Positions 44,784 to 54,104 are shown, counted from the stretch's first letter. The stretch: 64,000 bases of DNA from Paenibacillus nasutitermitis (GCF_014641075.1 NZ_BMHP01000011.1:1-64000), one strand, 5' to 3'. Notes: generated by a model not told the origin, from the sequence alone. Numbers and translations: made by a program.

Positions 44784-45620
44784 TCAGCCCTTTACGGCCC
44801 CGAGTGTAGCGCCCTCGACAATCCACCTCTGGAAGAAAACGAACATGGCGATAGAAGGGATCATCGCAATGACGACGCCCGCAAACAGGGTGACCCAATC
44901 GGCCGTATACTGCATCATCTGATTGGCCGCATACATGCTGACGCCGATCGTATATTTCTTAGGATCGCTCAAGTATATAAAAGGGCCGAGGAAGTTGTTG
45001 TACAACCCGAGAAACTTGAATATGGCGACCGTCATCACACCCGGCATCGACAACGGCACGATAATGCGCCAAAACACTTGGAAAAGGGTTGCGCCATCCA
45101 TGAAAGCGCTCTCCTCAAGCTCCTTGGGAAGCGACTGCATAAAGCCTCCAAGCAGCAGCAAATAAAATACGCTTTCGCCAAGACTGTCGAGAATGACGAG
45201 TCCCGTCAAGCTGTTGGTCAAATGCAAATCTCGCATCAGCACATACTGCGGAATCAAAGCATTAATACCAGGCAGAAACAAGGAGAGCATAATGATGGCC
45301 CAAAGCAGCTTTCGGCCTTTAAATTGCATGCGCGTCAGCGCGTAGGCGTTAATGGTCGTCAGGAAGAGACCGATCAGCAAGCTTGCTCCTACGTAGTACA
45401 ACGTGTTGATCATCGATGCGCCGATCCCGTATTTGGACCAGGCCCGTGAATAATTGAGCCACTGAAGCTTACCGGGAAGCGCCCATACGTCATGAAAAAA
45501 ATCACGGTTCGTTTTCAATGATTCGTACAGTACCCATACCAGCGGGAAAAGAATGGTGACGGACCAGGCCAGCAAAATGATCCACCATAAGCCGTCAACC
45601 CAAGTGCGTTTTTCTTTCAT
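44784..45620 (-). CDS. ABC sugar importer permease (MalG/CUT1 type)
   Basis: A 278-residue protein with six predicted membrane helices. The EAA loop that docks with the ATPase is visible as ELEESAFMDGATLFQVFWRI. The C terminus QRWIVEGATLGAVKG is typical of MalG-like subunits. It follows the other permease by 30 bases in the same operon. No ATPase gene is present nearby. Confidence 0.92.
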   Translation of the reverse strand: MKEKRTWVDGLWWIILLAWSVTILFPLVWVLYESLKTNRDFFHDVWALPGKLQWLNYSRAWSKYGIGASMINTLYYVGASLLIGLFLTTINAYALTRMQFKGRKLLWAIIMLSLFLPGINALIPQYVLMRDLHLTNSLTGLVILDSLGESVFYLLLLGGFMQSLPKELEESAFMDGATLFQVFWRIIVPLSMPGVMTVAIFKFLGLYNNFLGPFIYLSDPKKYTIGVSMYAANQMMQYTADWVTLFAGVVIAMIPSIAMFVFFQRWIVEGATLGAVKG

Positions 45621-45650
45621 GCAAGCTACCTTGTCCTTTCGCGCTGCAAG

Positions 45651-46610
45651 TTAATATTCGACGGACTTGTTCGGCATCGCTTTGTCCATCAGCAGCTTGG
45701 CGGCTATGAGAATAACGAACAGGAACATGCCTACCGCCGAAGCATAACCGTAATTGTGATAATCTTTGCCGAAAGCGAGGTTAAACATATACAGGCCGAT
45801 CACATCCGTCGAGCCTGCTGGCCCTCCGTTTGTCAAAATCAGCACATGCTCGAAGCCCTTGAGCGAACCGAGAACGAGAAACAAAGCCCCGACGCGGATG
45901 ATCGGCATAATTAGCGGGATCGTAATCCGCACGAGGCGGGTAAGATGAGAGGCCCCCTCCAAAACAGCGGACTCATAGAGCGATTTTGGAATCGTCGTCA
46001 TGGCATTGACGAAAATGATCACATATAAGCCGACCCCTCCCCACACATAAGGCGGAATTACAGCCCATATCGCCGTGCGGACGTCGCCAAGCCAGTAAAA
46101 ATTGCCGACATTGATCCCGATAAGCCTCAGCAAAGCATTAAGAATGCCGATGCTGCCATCGTAGACGAACGCCCATAGCAAGGCGATGACTACGGTAGAC
46201 AGCACATTGGGAAAGAAGAACAACAGTTTGAACAAAGAGGAGCCTTTGTATGCTTTGCTTGTCAAGATATACGCCAGCAGCAAGGAAATGAAGATGACGA
46301 GTAACGGAACGGTCGCCATGTAAAGCAAATTATGCAGCAGCGAGCGCCAGACGTATTTATCCTGGAGCATCGCCGTATAGTTGCTCAGTCCTACGAATTT
46401 CGCCGGTGAAATGCCGTCCCAATCCAGCAGCGAATAGTAGACGGACAGAAGGTTAGGATACAGCGTAAACAGCAAATAACCTCCGAAAGCAGGCGCAATC
46501 GCTACAAGCAGAAAAATATTTTTTTGTGTTTGCGCGTGGGTCAACCTTTTTTGCAGCCACCCAAGTCGAGCAGGTCTTCGTGCGGCTGCGGCAGGTTCAT
46601 GCTGGCTCAA
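45651..46610 (-). CDS. ABC sugar importer permease (MalF/CUT1 type)
   Basis: About 319 residues with six predicted membrane helices; the EAA loop reads SLYESAVLEGASHLTRLVRI. I chose the TTG at 46610, because AAAGGAG lies about 7 bases before it; the frame is open six codons further but would place the ribosome site inside the gene. Partner of the permease at 44784 and the binding protein at 46747. Confidence 0.9.
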   Translation of the reverse strand: MSQHEPAAAARRPARLGWLQKRLTHAQTQKNIFLLVAIAPAFGGYLLFTLYPNLLSVYYSLLDWDGISPAKFVGLSNYTAMLQDKYVWRSLLHNLLYMATVPLLVIFISLLLAYILTSKAYKGSSLFKLLFFFPNVLSTVVIALLWAFVYDGSIGILNALLRLIGINVGNFYWLGDVRTAIWAVIPPYVWGGVGLYVIIFVNAMTTIPKSLYESAVLEGASHLTRLVRITIPLIMPIIRVGALFLVLGSLKGFEHVLILTNGGPAGSTDVIGLYMFNLAFGKDYHNYGYASAVGMFLFVILIAAKLLMDKAMPNKSVEY

Positions 46611-46746
46611 CGGCAGCGCTCCTTTCAAAATCGGCGGGAGGAGGGAGCATGGGGCGTCCGAGGATCGGAGAAAGAAGAGCGGAACATCCGCTTAAGTCCG
46701 AAACTCGAAGCCCCGGGGCCCTAAAACCTCCTCCACAGGTCGCCGT

Positions 46747-48201
46747 CTATTTGGTCTGTGCTTCGATTGCCTTCTTCAACAATTCATCCGCTTCCTTCAG
46801 CTTCGGTAGAGGATCCTGCTTGCCGGAGGCAATTTCCGAGGCCGCGTCGCTCATCACCTTTTTCGCTTGGGCGGCAGCGGGGTCGGTCAAATTCGTAGCG
46901 CGGAATTCGCTTTCGATACGAACCTTATTGCGTTTCATATAATCCAGCAATGCTCTAGGAGCATCCTGAAGCTTGCCGGCGCGAGTCTGGTCATCCGAAT
47001 AATCCTTGCGAATCGGCAGCTGTCCGCCCTTCTCCGCAATGGCCCCCTGGATATCCAAATTCCACAGCCATACGCTGAATTCTTTCGCCCATTTCTTGGT
47101 TAGCTCCGGCTTGGCCGCCCAGATGAAAAAGCCCTCGCTGGTCGTATTTCTGACCCAGATCGTATCGTCCGGACTGTTGCCCATCGGCACCGACATAAAT
47201 CCCCATTTGAAATTTTGCGGCGTCGAATCTTTCATTTCGTTCTGTACCCAAACGCCTGTAGAAACCATGGCGGCTTGATGCTGAAGCACCTGCATTTGCG
47301 ATTGGGTATGGTTCAGCGCGGCAACGCCCTCGGTGAAAAATCCCTTCTTGCCAAGCTCATAAATGTGGCTCCAGAGCTCGACGCTTTCAGGTGACATATA
47401 TAGTGATTGCGTATAATTTCTGAAGTTGTCTTCGACCTTATTTAAATTCTCTTTCAAGTTGGCGAGTTCGAACAGCTTATAATCCCCGAAGCCATTCGTA
47501 AGGTAGCCGGGGAACTTGCCGGGATACGTAATCGGGATGATTCCCTTCGCTTTGATGGCCTCGCATAATTCGACGAATTCCTTCCAGGTTTTTGGGTTTT
47601 GATTCCAGCCATGCTGTTCGAACAAGGCTTTGTCGAAGAATAACCCGCCTCCGGAGGAAACGATCGGTACGGCGTACGATTTCCCGAGAAAACGCGGCGC
47701 CGAGTCGAATTGGCCGTCCAGGGACAATTCCTTCAAGGTTTTCCCGTTGCCGTCGTATGCTTTCCGGTCCCAAACGTCATCCTGCGGCTCCAGCTTGCCC
47801 GCTTTTACGAGCGAAAGGGCATCCGTAGCGGTGGAGAACATATCGAACATATCGTTATCGTTATTGGCCGACACTTTGGTTGTAATGATTTTCGTCATAT
47901 CCGGCGAATAGGTAACGGCAAACTCGACATTAGGAAATTTTTTCTTGAACGTGTCAATCGCGTAATCGAAATATTCCCTGCCCATACCACCTTCGAAAAA
48001 GCCGACCTTCAGCGTTACTTTTTCATCCTTCGGCAGCCCGTTCTCCTCATAAACCTTAGGCTCTGCGGCGGCCGGAGAATTTTTCTCCGCAAGCGGGCTT
48101 GCGGAAGGCGACTGTTCGTTTTTATCGCTGCAGCCAATCAGCGACAGCGAGGCGGCCAGACAAAAGAGCGATACCCATATAGCTTTCTTGTTGATTTTCA
48201 A
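46747..48201 (-). CDS. extracellular sugar-binding lipoprotein (CUT1)
   Basis: A 484-residue lipoprotein. The signal peptide ends in a lipobox (SLIGC, Cys at about 24), followed by a Ser/Pro/Asn linker. The body is a family 1 solute-binding fold (KVTLKVGFFEGGMG, FDMFSTATDALSLVKAGKL). Start is TTG with AAGGAGGGG upstream. It should capture the oligosaccharides released by the lyase and pass them to the permeases. Confidence 0.9.
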   Translation of the reverse strand: MKINKKAIWVSLFCLAASLSLIGCSDKNEQSPSASPLAEKNSPAAAEPKVYEENGLPKDEKVTLKVGFFEGGMGREYFDYAIDTFKKKFPNVEFAVTYSPDMTKIITTKVSANNDNDMFDMFSTATDALSLVKAGKLEPQDDVWDRKAYDGNGKTLKELSLDGQFDSAPRFLGKSYAVPIVSSGGGLFFDKALFEQHGWNQNPKTWKEFVELCEAIKAKGIIPITYPGKFPGYLTNGFGDYKLFELANLKENLNKVEDNFRNYTQSLYMSPESVELWSHIYELGKKGFFTEGVAALNHTQSQMQVLQHQAAMVSTGVWVQNEMKDSTPQNFKWGFMSVPMGNSPDDTIWVRNTTSEGFFIWAAKPELTKKWAKEFSVWLWNLDIQGAIAEKGGQLPIRKDYSDDQTRAGKLQDAPRALLDYMKRNKVRIESEFRATNLTDPAAAQAKKVMSDAASEIASGKQDPLPKLKEADELLKKAIEAQTK

Positions 48202-48459
48202 ATCTGCCCCTCCTTGAAATGCTTGCTCATATTTTCGGAAATGTTATGCTCTGGCGAGCTAGCCGTTTAGACGGCAAGCGATACCTCCTTCCTCGTTCCA
48301 GTCAAGCACCAGCTTCGTGACTTAAGGTATCATGCTGCCTTCGCAGCGTAAATGACCGTTTTTTTTCTGATGGCCAATATTTGCAATCGCCCGATAAAAA
48401 CAGCCTGACTCGGCTCCGCAAGCGCTTTTGGCACATGTCGGAACGATTCAGGCCGGTCG

Positions 48460-50706
48460 TTACATTTCTTCATTGCGAAAATTCCCGGGGGTGGATCCCT
48501 TGAGCTTTTTGAACACGCGGATGAATGTCCGGGCATTCGTATAGCCGACAGCGACCGCAACATCTTGGACGGCTGTCACGGTATTTTGCAGCAGCTCCTC
48601 CGCTTTATCGATTCTTATCCGGGTCAAATAATCGACGAAATTCACGCCGAACGCTTCCTTGAACAATCTGCTCAGATAGCTGGCATTCAAGCCAAATTCA
48701 TCACTCAGATGAGACAAGGACAAGTCGGGATTTACAAAATGCTCTTCGATATACTGTTTCGCATTGCGAATCAGTTGATAACTGTTTTTACTTTCGCGAA
48801 TCCCGCGAATTTGTGCGGAGGCTTCCAGCATTACCCGGAAAATCCCGGCATAAATCTCCGCTGCGGTTTCCTCCTGCTCCAAGATCAATTGCAGCTTCGG
48901 ATAGGTGTCGGATTCCCAAATTCCGTGCTGCTCCTCCGGCAATTCCAGCATCTCCTTATGCATGTGATAGAGCAGGTAATTCAACAGACTGAGCAAATCC
49001 TCATGTGCGAACATACAGGAATCGAGCGTGTCGCAGAGCTCATGGAATCGTCCCTCCCAATCGCTGTCCCCGGCACGGAAGGATTGGCAGATGGCGCGAA
49101 TGATATGCAACTGCATGAAGATTTCGCCTTGCGGCTTCAAAGTCAAATCGCTTGGCATGATTAGCCGGTTCATGCCGAGAGATGATTTGTAATGCAGAGC
49201 CTGAAGAGCGTTTTTATACGTTTCCGAGGTGTCCTCGATGTGTGTGATTCTATTACCGATGCCGACGGTGACGGTAAAGGACAAATTTTGCTCTACCCAA
49301 GTGCGCAGCAGTTCACACAACTGTATAACGTTCTCGTCCTGTTCGGAGCCCCCGGCATCCTGATAAAAATAAAGGGCGGCCAGTTGATGCCGGCTTACCC
49401 ACTCCGGCCAAACGAGGAAAGGGCTGCTCTCGCTAATTTCCATCACGACGGTCCGCAGCGCTTGCTTCAGCAAATATTGGTCCCGGCTGTTATAGCGTGC
49501 GACGAAATCTGCGTAACGATCTATTTCTACAACTACGGCCAAAAAACCCGGATATGTACCGTGGAACCCTAACTGCCTCAGTTCGGACTCCCAACCATCC
49601 CTTCGGCTGCTCGCGGCGCCCTCGATCATATTAAGAAAAACATGAAGCTTACGATAATCGAGATTTTCCTTGTTTTGCTCCTGCAGCAAGCTGGAACGGT
49701 CCAGCATTTGTTCGAACACCGTTTCGATATATTGGAATTCGTCCAATTTGTCCGTATGAGTGACTTGATCTCCTTGTTGCACGGAATATTCGGCAACTTT
49801 ATCGGCGAAATTTCGAATCGGTTTATAATTGCGTCTGGTGGCGTAGACAAGCCATACGATACAAAGCGTTACGACTAGACAACCGATGGCAATCCATAGA
49901 TAGAACAGAGAGGATACCCATTCGGTAATACTGGCTTGATACACACCGCTGCGGAGCGACCAATCGGTATAATCGGAGCGAACGCTCGACCATTGTTTGC
50001 CCGAGGGGTGGGGCGTGCCGGCATTCGTTCCATTCTCCAAATCCCGCGATGCGATCAGGTTTTCTTCCTGATCGACTAAATCGAGGAAATTAAGCGATAA
50101 GCTCGACATGATGCGCATGTGCTTATTCAGACTGGCTGTATCCACGTTAACGACAATGAGGCTTTTATTTGATAGCTTGGCGAATTTAACCAGTGTAACG
50201 ACATCCGCAGGCCGGTCTCCGGTTTCCTTTCGGTATTCCCTTCGCCCCGTCCACTTAAAAGGCGCAAAGTTCGTAACCTGCTGTCCGATAAACTCCCTGT
50301 CGCCGAAGTCAGCCAATCCAACAGATGTCGAGGGCGTAATAATCGTATTATCTTCCATCCTGTATACATAGAGCGAATGGATCATCGGATTGCCGGCAGC
50401 AAGATCGCTTAGGGCGACAGCGGCCTGATAATCGGCATATTGCCTTTGCCCGGCGGGAAGCGGTTCGAATAATCGCATTATCGGGCCGTTATCCGTAATG
50501 GCCTTGCTCAGCATCGAATCGATGCCGCGCAGCGAAACCTCGACGGACTGCATAATGTCCCGTGAAAGCATTTCATTCGCCCGCAGCGCGGATTTTTTGG
50601 ACATCTCGCTTAAAGTCAGATACGTCATCAGCAATAAACTGAGACTGACCACGAATATGATCGGCAGGTAAGAAAGGAGCAATCGGTGAAACCACTTCTT
50701 GTGCAT
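48460..50706 (-). CDS. membrane-bound AraC-family regulator of the lyase locus
   Basis: A 748-residue one-component sensor. Helix one (LLLSYLPIIFVVSLSLLLMTYL) is at residues 9-30, then an extracellular sensor domain to about 265, helix two (SSLFYLWIAIGCLVVTLCIVWLVY), a linker, and a C-terminal AraC helix-turn-helix pair (LSHLSDEFGLNASYLSRLFKE and VAVAVGYTNARTFIRVFKKL). It has GGAGG before the ATG. This YesN/MsmR-like type commonly controls an adjacent sugar locus; here the binding-protein gene starts 258 bases downstream. Confidence 0.9.
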   Translation of the reverse strand: MHKKWFHRLLLSYLPIIFVVSLSLLLMTYLTLSEMSKKSALRANEMLSRDIMQSVEVSLRGIDSMLSKAITDNGPIMRLFEPLPAGQRQYADYQAAVALSDLAAGNPMIHSLYVYRMEDNTIITPSTSVGLADFGDREFIGQQVTNFAPFKWTGRREYRKETGDRPADVVTLVKFAKLSNKSLIVVNVDTASLNKHMRIMSSLSLNFLDLVDQEENLIASRDLENGTNAGTPHPSGKQWSSVRSDYTDWSLRSGVYQASITEWVSSLFYLWIAIGCLVVTLCIVWLVYATRRNYKPIRNFADKVAEYSVQQGDQVTHTDKLDEFQYIETVFEQMLDRSSLLQEQNKENLDYRKLHVFLNMIEGAASSRRDGWESELRQLGFHGTYPGFLAVVVEIDRYADFVARYNSRDQYLLKQALRTVVMEISESSPFLVWPEWVSRHQLAALYFYQDAGGSEQDENVIQLCELLRTWVEQNLSFTVTVGIGNRITHIEDTSETYKNALQALHYKSSLGMNRLIMPSDLTLKPQGEIFMQLHIIRAICQSFRAGDSDWEGRFHELCDTLDSCMFAHEDLLSLLNYLLYHMHKEMLELPEEQHGIWESDTYPKLQLILEQEETAAEIYAGIFRVMLEASAQIRGIRESKNSYQLIRNAKQYIEEHFVNPDLSLSHLSDEFGLNASYLSRLFKEAFGVNFVDYLTRIRIDKAEELLQNTVTAVQDVAVAVGYTNARTFIRVFKKLKGSTPGNFRNEEM

Positions 50707-50787
50707 ATGACGCCTCCGATATTTATCAGGGTTTGCGGACCGTCTGACGTAAAAAAACGTTTCAGATGCTCGTTTTCTTGAATTTAC

Positions 50788-50982
50788 TTAAAAGAGGTAT
50801 TCGTCGAGGCTGGCGCGCGCGATGTCAATCGATTGCTTGGCATGCTGGGATAGCACCTATTAAGTGGGGTTTTTCGACATTTCGCTAATGGTTAAATAGG
50901 CGACCAACAAAAGGGACGAGCTGATGACGAAAAAAACAGGCAAATACGAAAGCAACATCCGATAAAACCAATTTTTCCGCAT
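50788..50982 (-). pseudogene. truncated N terminus of a second AraC-type sensor regulator
   Basis: From an ATG at 50982 with GGAAGGAG upstream, the frame reads MRKNWFYRMLLSYLPVFFV and ...AYLTISEMSKNP, then stops at 50862. The next frame continues VLSQHAKQSIDIARASLDEY to 50788. Both parts align with the start of the regulator at 50706 (MHKKWFHRLLLSYLP..., ...YLTLSEMSKK). The rest is gone. A remnant of a duplicated regulator. Confidence 0.75.
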
Positions 50983-51151
50983 AAGCGGCTCCTTCCGGGT
51001 TCCTCTTCTTTGCATCATAATGAAATTTAAGGCGAAATGGCAAGACCCGATTCAGAAATAATCTCTCTATTTCATTTCGCGGCGAATCGTATTAACATAG
51101 ATGATGAAAACGAATTCATTTTGATAATCGGCCCAGTAAGGAGGAGTAAAA

Positions 51152-52726
51152 GTGAAGCGGGTAATGATCGTATCCATCGCCTCGATGGCGATTCTGGGTG
51201 GTATAGCGGCAGCATTCTTGATGAAACTTGATCTCTTTGTCAGGCGTGAAGACGTTCCGCTACAGTCGAATCCCGGTGAACGGATGTCTTTGCATATCTT
51301 CGTGAGCAGACCTGATTCCGATTCTCTGCCTGCGCCGTCGCTCGATTTCGTCAAACAGGCGATCGAAACGAAGTTCGGCGTCCGATTGCAAGTGACGGCA
51401 ACGGCTGAGGGGGACTATAATACTCAACTGCAAGCTTTGCTTGCAGCAAACGATCCGCCCGACATGTGGCTTGGCCTCGGTTCGGACGGAGGCGCGTCCT
51501 ATGCGCTTGACAACGCTCTTGCGGACATGACGCTGTTCGTTTCGCCAAGCACGATGCCGAATTATTTCAAATATTGGATGAATACAGAAGAGCTGCGCCA
51601 ATACCAGTTTCACAACAAATTCATGCGTGCGCCGATCCCTTACGACAAACAGTCAAATAGAGCTTACTATATCCGCAAAGACTGGCTGGACCGTCTCGGA
51701 CTTCCGATTCCCGATACTTACGATGCCTATGTACGAACGCTTCATGTATTCACCTTCGGTGACCCGGACGGAAACGGAAAAAACGATACGTACGGCTTTA
51801 CCGCCTCTGGCGGCGGTTCGAGCTTGTCTACGGATTGGCCGGAATATGTCAAAAACGGGCTATTGTATCCGGCATATTATGACGGAAAAAAACTCGTCAT
51901 TATGCAGATGGACGAACGAGTCGGCCATGTCGTGGACGACATCTTGAAAGTGATGAATGCGGGCGTGGTGGAGCCGGATTGGTTTTTGAACAAACGAAAT
52001 GATACCGTCGATAAAGCCGTTCGCGGCAAGGTCGGCGTTGTGCTGGGGACTACGGCGGACTTTGCCTACGATTCCAATCCGAACAGCCTACAGACCCGCA
52101 GCAAAGCCATCGATCCGCATGCGAACTGGGTCCCATTCAATCCGTTCGGACATGAACCGCTGCAGGCCGCTGTTATGCCGGGCTCTCCGTTCGTATTCTC
52201 GAATAATGCCGCCGGCCTGAATCCGGATAAACTGAAGCGGCTTGCCGAGATTTTGGACTGGTTATGCGGGGAGGAAGGATTTTTGCTCACCCACTACGGG
52301 CTGGAGGGTAAACATTACACGCGTCAGGGCAATACGATTACGCTGATCCCGTCTGCGATCGAGAACGATATCGTCAAGCAGGGCCGATTTCTCGATATAT
52401 GGGGCTTTTTTACCCCGATTTCCCCTCAAGTTTTGGGCCTGAAGGTGATCGATCCGCGGATGACGGCAAGGGACGAGACGATTGCCCGGACGATTGCCGG
52501 CATTCCCGTGCATGAAGGCGTCGGAACCACGCTGACGCCGCCGCTAGGCGTAAGCGTCGAAACGATGCGCGACAAGCAGAACGAGCTGCAGGTGCGCATG
52601 CTGTTCACGGACAAGTCGGGGAGAAACTGGCCGGAATACCGCAAGGAAATCATGCAAAATTACAACGGCGACGAAATATTCAGACAGTATGAAATCAAAA
52701 TCCGCGAGGCACACGAAGGCAAATGA
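51152..52726 (+). CDS. orphan extracellular binding protein (LplA-like), membrane-anchored
   Basis: A 524-residue protein starting at GTG with AGGAGGAG upstream. Residues 3-24 form a hydrophobic anchor without a lipobox cysteine. The rest looks like the large solute-binding proteins of Paenibacillus: PPDMWLGLGSDGG, RKDWLDRLGLPIPDTYDAYV and FGDPDGNGKNDTYGF. No permease is adjacent; decayed AraC-type fragments lie on both sides. It may be a leftover or act as an accessory sensor partner. Confidence 0.82.
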   Translation: MKRVMIVSIASMAILGGIAAAFLMKLDLFVRREDVPLQSNPGERMSLHIFVSRPDSDSLPAPSLDFVKQAIETKFGVRLQVTATAEGDYNTQLQALLAANDPPDMWLGLGSDGGASYALDNALADMTLFVSPSTMPNYFKYWMNTEELRQYQFHNKFMRAPIPYDKQSNRAYYIRKDWLDRLGLPIPDTYDAYVRTLHVFTFGDPDGNGKNDTYGFTASGGGSSLSTDWPEYVKNGLLYPAYYDGKKLVIMQMDERVGHVVDDILKVMNAGVVEPDWFLNKRNDTVDKAVRGKVGVVLGTTADFAYDSNPNSLQTRSKAIDPHANWVPFNPFGHEPLQAAVMPGSPFVFSNNAAGLNPDKLKRLAEILDWLCGEEGFLLTHYGLEGKHYTRQGNTITLIPSAIENDIVKQGRFLDIWGFFTPISPQVLGLKVIDPRMTARDETIARTIAGIPVHEGVGTTLTPPLGVSVETMRDKQNELQVRMLFTDKSGRNWPEYRKEIMQNYNGDEIFRQYEIKIREAHEGK

Positions 52727-52754
52727 GTAGCAATATGGAACGAGGGAGCGCACG

Positions 52755-52954
52755 AACTGGTTCAACAGGCTGCTGATGTCGTATCTTCCGTTTTTTTGGG
52801 CGATCAGTTGACGCTTCTGTCGCTTGCCTATTTGTCGTTGAACGAGATGTCCAAAAGCGCCGTGCGGGCGGTGCTTCGCAAAGTGAAATTACTTAAAGGG
52901 ATTGATATCCGCAAGTTCGACAAGTTAATTGCAGATGCACTTATAGGAGGTTAA
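52755..52954 (+). pseudogene. second AraC-sensor N-terminal fragment, frameshifted
   Basis: Frame one reads NWFNRLLMSYLPFFWAIS then a stop at 52809. An overlapping frame from 52808 reads LTLLSLAYLSLNEMSKSAVRA and continues with VLRKVKLLKGIDIRKFDKLI to a stop at 52954. The first parts match the membrane-helix start of the AraC sensors; the end does not, so this is a broken regulator fused to unknown sequence. Confidence 0.65.
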
Positions 52955-52961
52955 TCAATAT

Positions 52962-53141
52962 TTGTCGACTTCGTACATATACACCAAATATATTGATAAC
53001 ATTACGATTGGAGATGCTTTCATTAAAGACTTTCAAGTTGAAATAGGAAACATGGTTTATGGGATGGTAATGCACGGAATAGTGGGTTTTAACTCCCTAA
53101 AGACGGTCGGAGTGAAGATTGATGCTGGTGAATCTGAATGA
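52962..53141 (+). pseudogene. C-terminal fragment of a retropepsin-like aspartyl protease
   Basis: A 59-codon frame from TTG (GGAGG 11 bases upstream). It contains IDNITIGDAFIKDFQVEIGN and VYGMVMHGIVGFNSL, resembling the second half of bacterial retropepsin-like proteins (usual ending: GDLxIxDFxVEIG...GILGMDFL). The catalytic DTG part is missing. Its stop overlaps the next gene by ATGA, so it may still be translated. Confidence 0.5.
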
Positions 53142-53500
53142 GTGAAAAGTTTTGGTTAGCGGTACAGTATCCTCTGAAAAGTGCTACAGGCAGCCAACGT
53201 GACCACTGGTTAAGAGATAAAGTAATGGAATACTTGGAGATAGCTCTGGCGGATGTTAACTTAGGCTATGTGGATGGCTTTGATATGGGGAAATGCATTT
53301 CCGATCCAAAGAAATATGCTCTTCATATATTTTGTGTCATTACGGAAGAAGAACAGAGTATAGCTCTGGTAAAAAGAGTTTTAAGGAATAGCAGGCTTGA
53401 TTATACTCGTGCAAAAATTGCTACAATGCCCTATGGAAAAGAAGAAGCATATACGTTGAAATATGCTTATAAAAAGGGCGTTACCGGTTTTTCACTGTAG
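53138..53500 (+). CDS. hypothetical protein, 120 residues
   Basis: A soluble, evenly mixed protein of 120 residues with no membrane segment. It starts at an ATG overlapping the preceding stop (ATGA). I do not recognise a family; SEKFWLAVQYPLKS and MPYGKEEAYTLKYAYKKGV are its most distinctive segments. It is the last gene before the ssrA repeat, so it is island cargo at the right edge. Size and composition would fit an immunity or anti-restriction protein, but nothing proves it. Confidence 0.65.
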   Translation: MSEKFWLAVQYPLKSATGSQRDHWLRDKVMEYLEIALADVNLGYVDGFDMGKCISDPKKYALHIFCVITEEEQSIALVKRVLRNSRLDYTRAKIATMPYGKEEAYTLKYAYKKGVTGFSL

Positions 53501-53535
53501 CATAGTATTGTGATAGTTGTGTTTAGAATTGCAGC

Positions 53536-53600
53536 TGCACCCGTAGAAGCACATGTGGCGTTGTCTTCGGACAGGGGTTCAAATCCCCTCGCCTTCACTA
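53536..53600 (+). repeat. diverged copy of the tmRNA 3' end (att-like)
   Basis: These 65 bases align without gaps to 39095-39159, the end of ssrA, with about 10 mismatches. The block 53566-53594 is identical. The terminal CCA has become CTA and the acceptor strand CGCCTCC has become CGCCTTC. It is followed at once by a terminator hairpin. Interpreted as the displaced original ssrA end of an integration event. Confidence 0.88.
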
Positions 53601-53603
53601 TGT

Positions 53604-53635
53604 ATAACCCGACCTCATGCGGTCGGGTTATTTGC
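53604..53635. terminator. terminator after the ssrA copy
   Basis: ATAACCCGACC and GGTCGGGTTAT pair around TCATGC, then TTTG. It can also serve the minus-strand gene ending at 53671. A hairpin with the same ACCCGACC core lies at 54105. Confidence 0.85.
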
Positions 53636-53670
53636 TGACGCTTCAACGGAGCCTAGTGGAACATGTTCAT

Positions 53671-53985
53671 TTAGAAACATGTAAAGGATTGAATGGACTG
53701 CAAGCTCAATCCCGTATACACCCAAAACCTTCCGTTCCACTGAAACCCCGAAACCGAGGTGCGCCCTACGAAAACCGGGTAAAACCAGAATTGATTTCTA
53801 TTCACAAGCCAAACGTACGTATTCCGAAATAAACAACCGGCAATCGCTCCCGGGTCGACAGCCAAGGGAGAAACTGCAGGTTGCTGAGGGATGAATCCCG
53901 GGGGAGGTGAGCTGGGTCCCGTAGGTCCCGTGGGTCCCGGCTGCCCCGGGAATCCTGGGGGACTTGGAGGTGGAAAAAATGACAT
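53671..53985 (-). CDS. small collagen-like/Pro-rich protein
   Basis: A 104-residue protein. Residues 5-35 are Pro/Gly-rich with G-x-x triplets (GFPGQPGPTGPTGPSSPP). The C-terminal half is aromatic, with a conserved-looking WFYPVFVGRTSVSGFQW core, as in small spore-former proteins I recall. No signal peptide. AAGGAGTG precedes the ATG. It could be a spore-surface or cell-surface protein; function unknown. Terminators flank it on both sides, so it is a single-gene unit. Confidence 0.72.
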   Translation of the reverse strand: MSFFPPPSPPGFPGQPGPTGPTGPSSPPPGFIPQQPAVSPLAVDPGAIAGCLFRNTYVWLVNRNQFWFYPVFVGRTSVSGFQWNGRFWVYTGLSLQSIQSFTCF

Positions 53986-54104
53986 GATGGGTCACTCCTT
54001 AATTGATGGGCTAAAATATTGTATGTAGGAGCGGAGATAAGTGAATGGGCGTATCCAATATTTTTCTAATGCGTTTCGCGGGCGCGTTTCCCCGCCAAGC
54101 ATGA

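Larger units (their letters stand above)
39160..53600. mobile_element. presumed genomic island inserted at the ssrA 3' end
   Basis: The segment lies between the tmRNA 3' end and a same-orientation, diverged copy of that end at 53536-53600. A 29-base core (39125-39153 and 53566-53594) is identical. tmRNA 3' ends are well-known integrase targets. Inside are a lyase utilisation locus, an orphan binding protein and several broken gene pieces; no integrase, recombinase or transposase remains. The island call is inference from the repeat and content. Confidence 0.6.

Noticed and set aside
48415..48435. possible CcpA (cre) site upstream of the binding-protein gene at 46747
   Set aside because: AAGCGCTT is present, but the flanks miss three or four consensus positions, too weak to report.
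53536..53600. a second tmRNA gene
   Set aside because: Only the last 65 bases are present; there is no 5' half, no tag frame, and the CCA end is altered.
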